The notes beneath the pieces are model-generated. The model was not told the DNA's origin, searched no databases, and saw only the letters and a program-made list of their open reading frames with translations. This document shows positions 6,509-15,050 of a stretch of DNA of 33,591 nucleotides, one piece after another. The stretch's first letter is position 1. Every line of letters starts with the position of its first letter. The DNA comes from Enhydrobacter aerosaccus (GTDB taxonomy: Bacteria; Pseudomonadota; Alphaproteobacteria; Reyranellales; Reyranellaceae), in contig CAIMEE010000410.1 in assembly GCA_903839865.1 (NCBI GenBank), positions 1 through 33,591 of the forward strand, given 5' to 3'. A program made the translations under genes and the position numbers.

Positions 6509-9181
6509 CTAAGCCGCCACGGCGCGCAGGATGACGCCCAGCCGCTCGTTCTGCTCGGCCGTGATCTCGCGGCCGCCTTCGTAACCGATATTGTCCATGG
6601 CGAGCTGGAGGAACGCACGCATCCAGTCGCGGCAGTAGTCGGCGTAGATGGAACCGGGCTCTTCGGTGAGCGCCGGCGCACCGTTGATCGGCGCCGGCCC
6701 TTCGAAAACGCGGCGAGTCGGAGCGTTCGGCGGCAGGCCGGGGCGCTGATCGAGCGGCAGGCGATCGAAGCCCAGCGCGCTCACATAGCCGTTCAGCGCT
6801 GAAGACGCTGTGCGGACCTGGCGCTCGGCGATGTCCTCCCACTTGGCGTTGGCGGCGTTCTCGAGCGCCCGCACGTCGGCGGAGAGCTGGTCGATCAGCT
6901 TCTGGCGATGGGCACCCACCACCAGCTCGTCGATCAGCCAGCCGAGATGCTGGCGGTCGACACCGAAGTGCGACAGCGCTTTGTCGTCGGCGCCGATGCG
7001 GCGCATGTTTTCCAGCCAGTATTCGGCGGCCTCGCGCGCGAAGCGTTCGGCGCGGTCTTCCAGCACGCCGGATGGCGGCGCAGCGGTTCCCTCGTCGCCG
7101 AACACGTCGGCGAAGATCGCGCCGAGATCGACCGAGGCGCCGGTCGATTGGGCCGCCTGGTTCGCGGGCTTGCCGGCCTTGCCCGCTCCCGGGGCCTGGT
7201 CGTCCGCCGCGCGCGCGTTGGCAATGCGGAAATAGATGTCGCGCAAGGCTCCGTCGCCCACCTGCAGCGCCGCCACGAGCTGACCGAAGAGTTGGTGCTG
7301 GATGCAGGTCGAAAGCCCGCGCAGCACGGTCTGCACGAGGTCGCGCTTCTTGGTGCGCGCATCGCCGTCATCGGCACTGTGGAAGCCGGCGAGCCGGTCG
7401 ACCAGGCGCCGCATCTGGATCTCGAGCTGGCCGCGCACCTGCGCGCGCTTGATTGCGGGATCGCACACCGGCGTCAGGCAGTTCACCAGATAGCCGACGC
7501 CGCCGTCGTTGGGGCGAAATGCCTCGTCCCAGGCCTTGGCCGGGTTGGCGAAGTGACGCCTCACTTCCAGGTTCTCGACGAAGTGGCTGCGCAGCTCGAC
7601 GGCGCGGGCGGCGAAGGCCTCGGCGATGCCGGTCTCGCGGCCGCCGTCGTAATCCATCAGCCGTTCGTCGATCACCGTGGGATTGCGCAGCCAGAAGCTG
7701 TTGTCGAACGGCTTGCCGTTCCAGTTGGCCGGCCACTCGCCACGGAAGTTGTTGACCAGCGAGTTGCCGATACGCGCGCTCCAGCGCAGCCGGCGCGACT
7801 CCTCGGTCTCGCCCGCCTTCTGCTCGAACTCGCGGTCCATCTTGGTCAGCACGAGGAAGAGCGCGTTCTTCTGCTTGGCGCGGTCCGCCGGCGTGGCGCC
7901 GATCGTCTGGTCGATCCACGCCGTCATCATGTCGGAGAGATCGCGGACTTCCTGGTTGCCATCGGGAATGCACAGCAGGATCGCCGACAGCTCGCGCTCG
8001 GCGGAGTAGCGCTGGAAGAGATAGGCGACCTTGCCGCGCAGCAGCAGCTCGCGCAGCGGGTTGGCGCCTTCGGCGACGCCCTTGGCCTTGGCGACATCCT
8101 CGAGGTTGGCGAGCTTGAGGCGCGAGCGCGCGCCCGGAAAGTCGAGCAAATCGGTGTGGTCGAAGAAGTCCCACGGCTTCTCGTCGATCGCGACCGAAAG
8201 TTCGGCGGTCAGCGCGCAGACCAGCGAGCGCGGCAGGCGCGCATCGGGCGAGCTCTTGTGGTCGGCCTGCTTGGGCCGCACAAGCAGGGTGTCGGCAGCG
8301 TCCGCGCCCAGCTTGTCGAGGGTGAGCACGTCGACAATGCTCTTCTCGCGCGGGATCAGCGCATCCATGCCGAGCAGCGCCTCGGGTGCGTGGCTGAGCT
8401 TCTGCAGCCCGTCGTAGAGCGTCAGATAAAGATCGGTGAAGGGCTGGAAGTCGTACCACAGCACCGACCACAGCCGCGCGCGGTCGTGGCCAGACAGCCG
8501 CGGCGCCAGCTCGATCGCCTCGCGCCAGTATTCGGTGCGCAGTTCCGAGGTGATGCCGGCGAAGAACGTGTCGAAATACTCGATCAGGTCGAGCACATCG
8601 TCGCCGTCGAGATCGCCCGGCGGAGTCGGCAACGCCTTGGCGCGCAGCTCCGCGAGGCGCTTGCGGATGGCCTCGCCGTCGGGCCGCTCGAAGGCCGCCT
8701 TCTGGTGGTCGAAGTCCATCAGGAACGAGTTGCCCAGGATCTTCACGATGTCGGTCTGCGTCAGCAGGCGCACGCGCACGGGGAAGTCCGGTGCCACGTC
8801 GCTGAGGCCGAGGCCGAAGCGCGTTACGAGGCCGGTCGATTCGCGATTGCCGGGCGGATTGATCTCGCGCAGGAAGTCGTAGGTCTTGTCGGCGAAGCGC
8901 GCCTGCAGCGGACGGCCGTCGCGGCTCGCCAGGATCGACACGAGATAGGATTTGCCGGCCTGGCTGGGGCCGAACACGCCGACGCACATGCGGCGGCGGG
9001 CGGCGCGCGCCAGCTTGCGGCTCTGGTTGCGCACCTTCTGGAGTTCGCTCACCAGCGACGGCGCCTGTTGCGCCACGGTCGGCGACTGCGCCGCGGCGCC
9101 CTTCAGCCAGCCCACGCCCTCGCTTGCGGAGACGGCCAGCGCCTCGCAGTCCTGGGCCAGTTTGAGATCGACGGTGTCCAT
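6509..9181 (-). CDS. srfC: SrfC-like putative virulence factor, dynamin-like GTPase motifs
   Basis: 890 residues, 6 nt after the srfB stop. It matches the SrfC family (putative bacterial virulence factor; srfABC was named for SsrB-regulated genes of Salmonella). Nucleotide-binding motifs are visible: G1/P-loop GPSQAGKS at 71-78, a candidate switch-I threonine in ESTGLVTRF near 115-122, G3 DFPG at 347-350 and G4 TKMD at 446-449. The DxPG form of G3 and the wide spacing resemble dynamin-superfamily GTPases. No transmembrane helix or signal peptide is evident, so it should be cytoplasmic and perhaps membrane-peripheral. A low-complexity Gly/Ala/Pro linker lies at about 660-690, followed by a helical C-terminal part. 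Activity is not demonstrated by sequence; the family name does not by itself imply virulence here. Confidence 0.9.
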   Translation of the reverse strand: MDTVDLKLAQDCEALAVSASEGVGWLKGAAAQSPTVAQQAPSLVSELQKVRNQSRKLARAARRRMCVGVFGPSQAGKSYLVSILASRDGRPLQARFADKTYDFLREINPPGNRESTGLVTRFGLGLSDVAPDFPVRVRLLTQTDIVKILGNSFLMDFDHQKAAFERPDGEAIRKRLAELRAKALPTPPGDLDGDDVLDLIEYFDTFFAGITSELRTEYWREAIELAPRLSGHDRARLWSVLWYDFQPFTDLYLTLYDGLQKLSHAPEALLGMDALIPREKSIVDVLTLDKLGADAADTLLVRPKQADHKSSPDARLPRSLVCALTAELSVAIDEKPWDFFDHTDLLDFPGARSRLKLANLEDVAKAKGVAEGANPLRELLLRGKVAYLFQRYSAERELSAILLCIPDGNQEVRDLSDMMTAWIDQTIGATPADRAKQKNALFLVLTKMDREFEQKAGETEESRRLRWSARIGNSLVNNFRGEWPANWNGKPFDNSFWLRNPTVIDERLMDYDGGRETGIAEAFAARAVELRSHFVENLEVRRHFANPAKAWDEAFRPNDGGVGYLVNCLTPVCDPAIKRAQVRGQLEIQMRRLVDRLAGFHSADDGDARTKKRDLVQTVLRGLSTCIQHQLFGQLVAALQVGDGALRDIYFRIANARAADDQAPGAGKAGKPANQAAQSTGASVDLGAIFADVFGDEGTAAPPSGVLEDRAERFAREAAEYWLENMRRIGADDKALSHFGVDRQHLGWLIDELVVGAHRQKLIDQLSADVRALENAANAKWEDIAERQVRTASSALNGYVSALGFDRLPLDQRPGLPPNAPTRRVFEGPAPINGAPALTEEPGSIYADYCRDWMRAFLQLAMDNIGYEGGREITAEQNERLGVILRAVAA

Positions 9182-9187
9182 TGTTCG

Positions 9188-12154
9188 TTAACCTGTCTTG
9201 AGCATGCCGGTGTCGAGCCAGTAGCCCTCACGGCGCGGCAGCGTTTGAAGACGTAGCGTGAGCCGATCGAGAGCCACGGCGCGGCCATCCCGGTTGGTCA
9301 CCTGGCGAAGACGGAAGCGCTCGACGTCGCCGGAGTCCTTGTCCTTGGGCTTCACACGCGACAGCGCAATCTTGAACGGCGTCTCGCGGGCGTGACGCTC
9401 GGCATATTCGGGCTTGGCGAATTCCAGCGCATAGAGCCGCGCCGCGGGCCAGCGGACGAGATCGAGCTGGCGTGCGCCCAGCCACATGGGCCCGCGGAAC
9501 TCGAAGGAGAGCTCGGGCAGTTCGTATTCGCGATTGTCGAGGTCGACGTCGCGATAGACGAGGTCCTCCTTCTGCAGGCGGCCGCCGCCGTCGAGCTTGC
9601 CGATGAACTTGGCGATGCTCTTGGAGCGCAGCAGGTCGGAGCGGAACGAGAAGTCCGGCAGCTGAGATTGGGCCAGCGCCGCGATCATCGCGCCGACCGC
9701 CACCGTGGTCTTCGGGTCTTCGACCCGCAGACGCGCGTCGCGGAACGGATACCAGGCGCCGACCCGATACTCATGAAGCGAGATCACGCGCTCGGGCGGC
9801 AAGGGCAGCAGTTCCATCACCAGCGAGCGGATGCCGGGCAGACGCGAGGGCCGGCCGCTCAGCAGGAGCACGTCGCAGTCGTAGGCGTGCACGATCTCGG
9901 CGAGCGGCGCCAGAACGCGCGCCATCTCGGCCCGCACGGTCTTGTCGAGCTCGACGAGGTCGATCGGGAACTCGGTCGCCTTGAGGTCGAAGTCCTTGGC
10001 GCCGCGCTTGCGGACAGCGTCGTTCACAAACATCACCACCTCCTGCGACGGCTTGGCGCCGCTCGGAAAGAAGGAGTCGTAAGGCCGCGGCTCGGCGGTC
10101 AGCACACCAGAGGTCGGGTCGTAGTTTTCGGCCGCACGCATGAACTCGAGTGCGATCGGATGAGCGATCTGCAGCGCGAACTGCTGGCGCAGGTTGCGCT
10201 GGATCACGTCCTCGCCGCCACGGTCGCCACCCAGCAGCTCGGCCATCAGGTCGGAGGGGTTGGCGATGCCGGCGGCCCGCATGGCCGCTTCGATCGGCGG
10301 CAGCACATGGGCCTGCACGACGCGGAGCAGGATGTCGTCGCCCGCGACGGTGAAGCCCTCGCGGAATTTTTGCTCCGGGAAGAGCGTGACGGAAGTGCCG
10401 GCTCCCTCGAGGCGATAGGAGTTGATGATCAGGTCGGTCGTGCCGCCGCCCACGTCGATCGAAGCGATGGTGAGCGTGCCGTCCGACGCGCGCGCCCGCG
10501 GCTTACGTGCGATCTGGAAGAAGCGGCGGGCATCACCTCCGAAATTGCGCGCGACCTCGGTGTAGAGATAGACGAGCTGCGTGCAGCTGGCCTCGTCCCA
10601 GTCGGTGAGCACGCGCGGCGCCGGGGCGGCCACATCGTCGAGCTTCCAGCCCATCATCATCCAGACGAGATCGCGAGCGGCTTCGGCGCGCTTGCGGAAG
10701 ATCAGGCGCTCGGCCAGCGGCATGCCGGTCGGCAAAGTGAGCACGATGCGGCGCAGCCGGCGCGGCGTCTCGGCGTGCGCGCGGCGGCCGCGCTGCTGCG
10801 GCGAGTTCATCAGCGTCAGCGCCTGCAGCAGCACTTCGGTGAGCGAGAAGGTCATGATCGATGAGCGCGAATAGAGCGGCTCGAACACCGGCAGATGGTC
10901 GGCGCTGTCGGCTTCCGGCTCGACGAGATGGAGCGGCTCGCCCTTCTGGTTGATCAGCTGGGCCATCGGACCGGCAGCGGCCGGCATGGCCGTCTGGTCC
11001 TGGGCGTAGGCCACGTTGAAGCGCCATTCGCGGGTCTGCGCTTCCTCGTCCCAGAGGTAGCGCTTGGGGCTCGACATGCCGGTGTTGCCCTCGGTGCCGC
11101 GGCGGCGGGCGGCAAGGCGGGTCGCTTCGGGGCCGACGCGGGTCATGGTCGGCCACACGAAGGCATCGGCGCGGCCGCCCAGACGCGAGAGGTGATTCTT
11201 GCCGAACCAGGCCTGCGCGAACTCGACTCTCGATTCGAAGGGCTTGGCGTGTACGCATTCAGGATGGGAGAGATCGCGCAGCGCGAGCTCATACGAGTCG
11301 TTGAGGTTGATGCCGAGTTCGCCGGCCGCCTCGATCAGCAGGCCGCAGGTGCGCGAGTTGCCGACGTCGAGCACGAGGTCGACCTCGATCGCGCCGCGGC
11401 CCGGCCGCTCGGCGTCGCCGACCAGCTTTACCGGCGGGAACCGTACCGCTTCGGCAAGCAGCCCCAGGAAGGCGAGATAGCGGGCGCTCGCTTCCTGCGG
11501 CTTCTGCTTGATGTCGCTGTCGATCTCCTCGGCTGTCGCGCGCGGATGCAGTTCGCGGAACAGTTCCTCGAGCCACTGCTTCATCCAGCCCTGGCGCAGC
11601 ATCCAGTGGTTGGCGCGCTGCTGCGGCGCGAGCGAGAACAGGGCGCCGGCCGTCACGTCCTTGGACGACGGCGCGAGGTAGGCGCGGCCCTCGGCCTCGG
11701 CGATCAGCCCGGTGTCGAAGGCGAGCACGCAGCGGTAGCGGTTGCCCTGCTCGTCGCGGAAGCCCTCGCCGTAGCGTGCCTCGAGATCGACGACGCGGAC
11801 GCGTGCCCAGTCGGCGGGGCCTTCGCGATACTGGTTGTTCGGCCGCATCTGCAGGAACGGTACCGGCACCCATTTGTCGATGAAGGGCGCCAGCGCATCC
11901 TTGGCCGTGACCACGAGATTGGGTTCGGCGGCGCGGCGGCGGCCGTTCTCGATCACCTCGTACTGACCGCGCACCTCGTCGAAATCGAGCTGCACCAGAT
12001 CGTCGACCGAGCCGGCGGACGTGGCGTCATGGAAACCCCATTCGCGCGTTTTCAGGCGCGCGGGATCGAAGCCGAAATCGAGGAACTGGATGCCGGAGCG
12101 GGCAATCAGAGTCGTCGGGCTGGGATAGCTCGGCAGACGGGCAAGTTCGCTCAT
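9188..12154 (-). CDS. srfB: SrfB-like protein, actin/Hsp70-fold ATPase motifs
   Basis: 988 residues; the ATG at 12154 follows an ACAGGA site. It matches the SrfB family (virulence factor SrfB), including the N-terminal SGIQFLDFGFDP signature. It carries the three ATP-binding motifs of the actin/Hsp70/hexokinase fold: phosphate-1 LDVGNSRT around D263, phosphate-2 IDVGGGTTDL around D567, and an adenosine motif LLLSGRPSRLPGI at about 763-775. The first ~255 residues precede the fold and a C-terminal extension follows it. No membrane helix is apparent, so it is probably cytoplasmic. It sits between the SrfA-like membrane proteins and SrfC in one leftward operon (36 nt from the upstream gene, 6 nt to srfC), so it likely supplies ATP-dependent conformational change or assembly to a shared complex. 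That role is inference. Confidence 0.92.
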   Translation of the reverse strand: MSELARLPSYPSPTTLIARSGIQFLDFGFDPARLKTREWGFHDATSAGSVDDLVQLDFDEVRGQYEVIENGRRRAAEPNLVVTAKDALAPFIDKWVPVPFLQMRPNNQYREGPADWARVRVVDLEARYGEGFRDEQGNRYRCVLAFDTGLIAEAEGRAYLAPSSKDVTAGALFSLAPQQRANHWMLRQGWMKQWLEELFRELHPRATAEEIDSDIKQKPQEASARYLAFLGLLAEAVRFPPVKLVGDAERPGRGAIEVDLVLDVGNSRTCGLLIEAAGELGINLNDSYELALRDLSHPECVHAKPFESRVEFAQAWFGKNHLSRLGGRADAFVWPTMTRVGPEATRLAARRRGTEGNTGMSSPKRYLWDEEAQTREWRFNVAYAQDQTAMPAAAGPMAQLINQKGEPLHLVEPEADSADHLPVFEPLYSRSSIMTFSLTEVLLQALTLMNSPQQRGRRAHAETPRRLRRIVLTLPTGMPLAERLIFRKRAEAARDLVWMMMGWKLDDVAAPAPRVLTDWDEASCTQLVYLYTEVARNFGGDARRFFQIARKPRARASDGTLTIASIDVGGGTTDLIINSYRLEGAGTSVTLFPEQKFREGFTVAGDDILLRVVQAHVLPPIEAAMRAAGIANPSDLMAELLGGDRGGEDVIQRNLRQQFALQIAHPIALEFMRAAENYDPTSGVLTAEPRPYDSFFPSGAKPSQEVVMFVNDAVRKRGAKDFDLKATEFPIDLVELDKTVRAEMARVLAPLAEIVHAYDCDVLLLSGRPSRLPGIRSLVMELLPLPPERVISLHEYRVGAWYPFRDARLRVEDPKTTVAVGAMIAALAQSQLPDFSFRSDLLRSKSIAKFIGKLDGGGRLQKEDLVYRDVDLDNREYELPELSFEFRGPMWLGARQLDLVRWPAARLYALEFAKPEYAERHARETPFKIALSRVKPKDKDSGDVERFRLRQVTNRDGRAVALDRLTLRLQTLPRREGYWLDTGMLKTG

Positions 12155-12190
12155 TTGATCCTGTTAATTCCGATCTCGAAGTCTATGGCC

Positions 12191-13603
12191 TCAACGGCCG
12201 ATCTGCACGTTGTAGCTTTTGGTGTCGCCGGGCTGGCTGCCCTTGCACTGGGCAGTGCCGTCGGCGCCGACCTCGCAGTTCACGATGTTGCGGGCGTAGG
12301 TCTTGCCGTCGCCGCACGTCGGGTTGGCCTTCTCCTCGATTACCAGCTTGCCGTTGTCCCAGCGCGCCTCGGCCGGCGCCTCGCAGCTTGTGCCGTTCTT
12401 CTGCACGAAGCTCACCTTGCCCTTGCCCTTGTCGTCGAGCTTGTAGTCGGGGCGGAGATCGCTCTCGCCCTGCGCCGTCGCAAGACCGGTGCGCGAGCGC
12501 CAGTCGCCCTTCAGGAAGGACAGGTCCTGCTTCTGCTTGGCCTCGGGCGGCACGACCATCGGCTTGGGCGCGTCCTTGGCATCCGCCTGCTTGTCTTTGT
12601 CGGCACCCTTGTCCTGCGGACCGGCGGGGCCTTTTTCGGCGGCAGCCTTATCTTTCTCGGGCACTCCAGCGATGCCCTTGCCATCGAGGCCTTTGCCGTC
12701 GCCGCGCTCGATCGGAACGCCGGGGCCCACGCCCCCCACGATCACGCCGTTGGAGCCGATGATGCCGGCCGAGCACTCGCCGCCCTTGCGCGAGAGTTCG
12801 TCGGTGAGGCGGGCGAGTTCGAGGCGCAAATCCTCGTTGCGCTGCTGCAGGGTCGCGACCCGCGTCTGCTGCAGTTCGAGTGGCTGGCGCACGGCGAAGC
12901 TCAGGGCGCGCTCGCGGGCTTCAGCCTCGAGGCGTGGTTCGAGATGCGGCAGGTAGGGGCGGATCAGCCAGGCGAGCAACGCCAGCATGGCCAGCAGAAG
13001 GGCTGCCAGCAGCAGCCACTGCCACCAGACCGTGCGCGCGCCGGTGTGCATGGCGGCCGGCAGAGCGGCCGGTGCCGAGGCCATGACCGCTTCCGGGATC
13101 GCAGCGACAGGACGCGGCGGCGGCGCGGGCGGCGTTGCCAGGAAAACGCCGGGCAGAGCCGCGTCGGCGGCGAAGCCCCAGAAGGTCATCACGGGCTTGC
13201 CGTCGACCACGTAGAGCGTGTCTTCGCCGGGCGCCGTCAGGGCGTAGCGCAGCAGGCGCGCAAAGTTGCGCTCGGCGGCCGAGCGCTCCGGCGCTTCCAT
13301 GCCATCGGCCAATCGGGCGAGGTCGGCGTGCAGGCCGTGCACCTTGGCAAGGATGGCGGTGCGTTCCGCCTCGCCGAGATCGCTCAGCCGGCGAGCTTCG
13401 CCGTCGAACGCGGCGTACCAGTCGATGCGCTGGCCGGAGGGGTCGACCTCGGGAATCGCCAGCAGATCGGCATGTTCGCGCAACAGACGCTGGGCGATCG
13501 CCGCGCGCAGCTGTCCCGCCGCGCGCCACACCGGGTCGCCCGCCACGCCCAGCGCGCGATAGCGCTGGAGCGGTTCACTGCCGAGTAAAGGACCTGCCGC
13601 CAC
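12191..13603 (-). CDS. SrfA-like single-pass membrane protein (paralogue 1)
   Basis: 470 residues from a GTG start at 13603, supported by a GAGGAG site that overlaps the stop of the upstream paralogue. The N-terminal domain (1-190) has IDWYA at 60-64 and GKPVMTFWGF at 135-144. One membrane helix follows (about 193-215, WWQWLLLAALLLAMLALLAW), then a coiled coil (about 225-273, QQRNEDLRLELARLTDELSR) and a charged Lys/Asp/Pro linker. The C-terminal domain (about 365-470) begins FLKGDWRSRTGLA and contains paired cysteines. It is a clear paralogue of the next gene by N-terminal motifs at identical positions, but the C-terminal domain differs. Assignment to the SrfA family rests on its place before srfB and on this architecture. 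Likely inner-membrane with the C-terminus in the periplasm. Confidence 0.8.
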   Translation of the reverse strand: MAAGPLLGSEPLQRYRALGVAGDPVWRAAGQLRAAIAQRLLREHADLLAIPEVDPSGQRIDWYAAFDGEARRLSDLGEAERTAILAKVHGLHADLARLADGMEAPERSAAERNFARLLRYALTAPGEDTLYVVDGKPVMTFWGFAADAALPGVFLATPPAPPPRPVAAIPEAVMASAPAALPAAMHTGARTVWWQWLLLAALLLAMLALLAWLIRPYLPHLEPRLEAEARERALSFAVRQPLELQQTRVATLQQRNEDLRLELARLTDELSRKGGECSAGIIGSNGVIVGGVGPGVPIERGDGKGLDGKGIAGVPEKDKAAAEKGPAGPQDKGADKDKQADAKDAPKPMVVPPEAKQKQDLSFLKGDWRSRTGLATAQGESDLRPDYKLDDKGKGKVSFVQKNGTSCEAPAEARWDNGKLVIEEKANPTCGDGKTYARNIVNCEVGADGTAQCKGSQPGDTKSYNVQIGR

Positions 13604-13612
13604 TGTCTCTCC

Positions 13613-14869
13613 TCAACGCCCGCCGCGCGGGCACGACATGGCGTACTTCCACTGAGTGCCCCACATCTCACCAGTTACGATGACATCGACCGAATAATCC
13701 CCGGCCACTGGATGCCAGTCGAAGCCGAAGCCGCCGCGACCGCTCCGCGGCCCGCCGGTTCCGGCCAGCACTTGACCACGATAGATCACCTTTATGTCGT
13801 CGGGTTTGACATACAGGCCGTAGTTGATGCCGACAAAGCCGGGCTTGTCGCCCAGATAATGCTTGTTGCGCGTCACGCCCTCGCCGCCGGAATTGCCCTG
13901 CCAGTTGCACGGAAGCATGCCGGCCGGCGGCTGGCTGGTGGGCGGCGCGTTCGCCACCTGGGGAGGCGGAGGCGGTGGGGGCTTCGGCGCGGGCGGTGGC
14001 GGAGGAGGTGCTGCCGCGACCTTGGGCGGTTCCGGCGGCTTGCACATCTCTTCCTTGCCCTTGAGGTCCTTCTCGAGGGCCGCGAGTTCGAGCCTGAGCT
14101 TCTTCTCGTCGGCCTGGACGTCGTCGAGCGACGCCTTCAGCACCGGCGTCGGATCGGGCGGCGCTTCGGGCGCGGGCGGTGCGGGCGTTTCGAAGGTGGC
14201 GACGTTGAGCGACGGATCGACCGGCGCACAGGCGCGCAGCAGCCACGAGGTGATCAGGAGCAGAAGCAGCAGCATCAGCCCGAACAGCAGGCCGCTCAGC
14301 CAGCGCGACCAGCCGAGCCGTGCCGGCAACAGCGCGGCCGGCGCGCTCGCGAAGACGGCGAGAGGCGCCGCCGTCGGCATGAGGGCGGGCAGCGGCGGGG
14401 ACGCGAAGCCCTGCAGGCTGGCGGCAGCATCGGCTTCGTAGCCCCAGGCGGCAATGACGGGCTGGCCGGCCACGAGATAGACGAAGTCGTCGGAGGGACG
14501 GCTGGTTGCGAGCTGCAGCGACTTGCCGATCAGCTGTGCCTCGTCGCTCGACCCCGACGCGGCTAGTTGCGCGCCCAGGCCGCGGATGGCGTCGAGATGG
14601 CCGTCGATCGTCTGCAGCGCCTGGGCCCGCTCCTCGTCGCTGGCCTGCGACAGCGGCCGGACATCGCCTTGCTGGGCCGCGTACCAATCGATGCCGTCGC
14701 CCGACTCGCGCATCTGCGGCTCAGCCAGCAGATTTGCGGGGCCATCGCCCAACCGGCGGCGGATCACCGCCAGCAACTGGCCGGCGACCGCGTGCAGCGG
14801 ATCGCCGCGCACACCCAGAGGTCGCACGCCCAAGCGCGTGGTTAGGATCAGAGTGGGGCGTTCGCCCAT
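13613..14869 (-). CDS. SrfA-like single-pass membrane protein (paralogue 2, first gene of operon)
   Basis: 418 residues. The N-terminal domain has IDWYA at 60-64 and GQPVIAAWGY at 135-144, in register with paralogue 1. A membrane helix spans about 189-213 (a run of Leu/Met then ITSWLLRAC). A coiled-coil-like stretch follows (VQADEKKLRLELAALEKDLK), then a Pro-rich linker (PPPPPPAPKPPPPPPPQ), and a C-terminal beta-rich domain from about 320 with PCNWQGNSGGEGVTR, KPGFVGINYGLYVKPDDIKV, SGRGGFGFDW and a final MSCP cysteine. Two cysteines (PCNW and SCP) could form a periplasmic disulphide. Nothing lies upstream on this strand before kup, 181 bp away, so the operon promoter should be in 14870-15050; an AT-rich patch with a TATAGT (minus strand, 14901-14896) is the only -10-like element seen and no convincing -35 accompanies it. 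Confidence 0.8.
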   Translation of the reverse strand: MGERPTLILTTRLGVRPLGVRGDPLHAVAGQLLAVIRRRLGDGPANLLAEPQMRESGDGIDWYAAQQGDVRPLSQASDEERAQALQTIDGHLDAIRGLGAQLAASGSSDEAQLIGKSLQLATSRPSDDFVYLVAGQPVIAAWGYEADAAASLQGFASPPLPALMPTAAPLAVFASAPAALLPARLGWSRWLSGLLFGLMLLLLLLITSWLLRACAPVDPSLNVATFETPAPPAPEAPPDPTPVLKASLDDVQADEKKLRLELAALEKDLKGKEEMCKPPEPPKVAAAPPPPPPAPKPPPPPPPQVANAPPTSQPPAGMLPCNWQGNSGGEGVTRNKHYLGDKPGFVGINYGLYVKPDDIKVIYRGQVLAGTGGPRSGRGGFGFDWHPVAGDYSVDVIVTGEMWGTQWKYAMSCPRGGR

Positions 14870-15050
14870 TCGATGAGGCCAGCCTGTTTGATGAGACTAT
14901 ATATCAGTCGCTGAATCGGACTTGTTTATGGTCGGTGATGGTTTGGCAGCGGACATCCGACCATTTTGGTCAGTGAAGGCGCTTGATGTGTGCGATTGAT
15001 ACACAGTCGCAAGACAGACTTGCTCAAACGGATGCCTGGTGCGTTCGCCC

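Noticed and set aside
6908..9256. 782-codon open frame on the plus strand, antisense to srfC
   Set aside because: Shadow of a GC-rich gene; the minus strand carries the GTPase motifs and in-order start and stop within the operon.
10895..13588. 897-codon open frame on the plus strand, antisense to srfB and the SrfA-like gene
   Set aside because: Low-complexity Arg/Gly/Ala/Val-rich translation with no motif or ribosome-binding site. The opposite strand encodes clear ATP-binding motifs, so this is a high-GC shadow frame.
14976..15000. TGCGA...TCGCA inverted repeat downstream of kup as a terminator
   Set aside because: Only a 5-bp stem with an 11-base loop and no T-tract; too weak to call.
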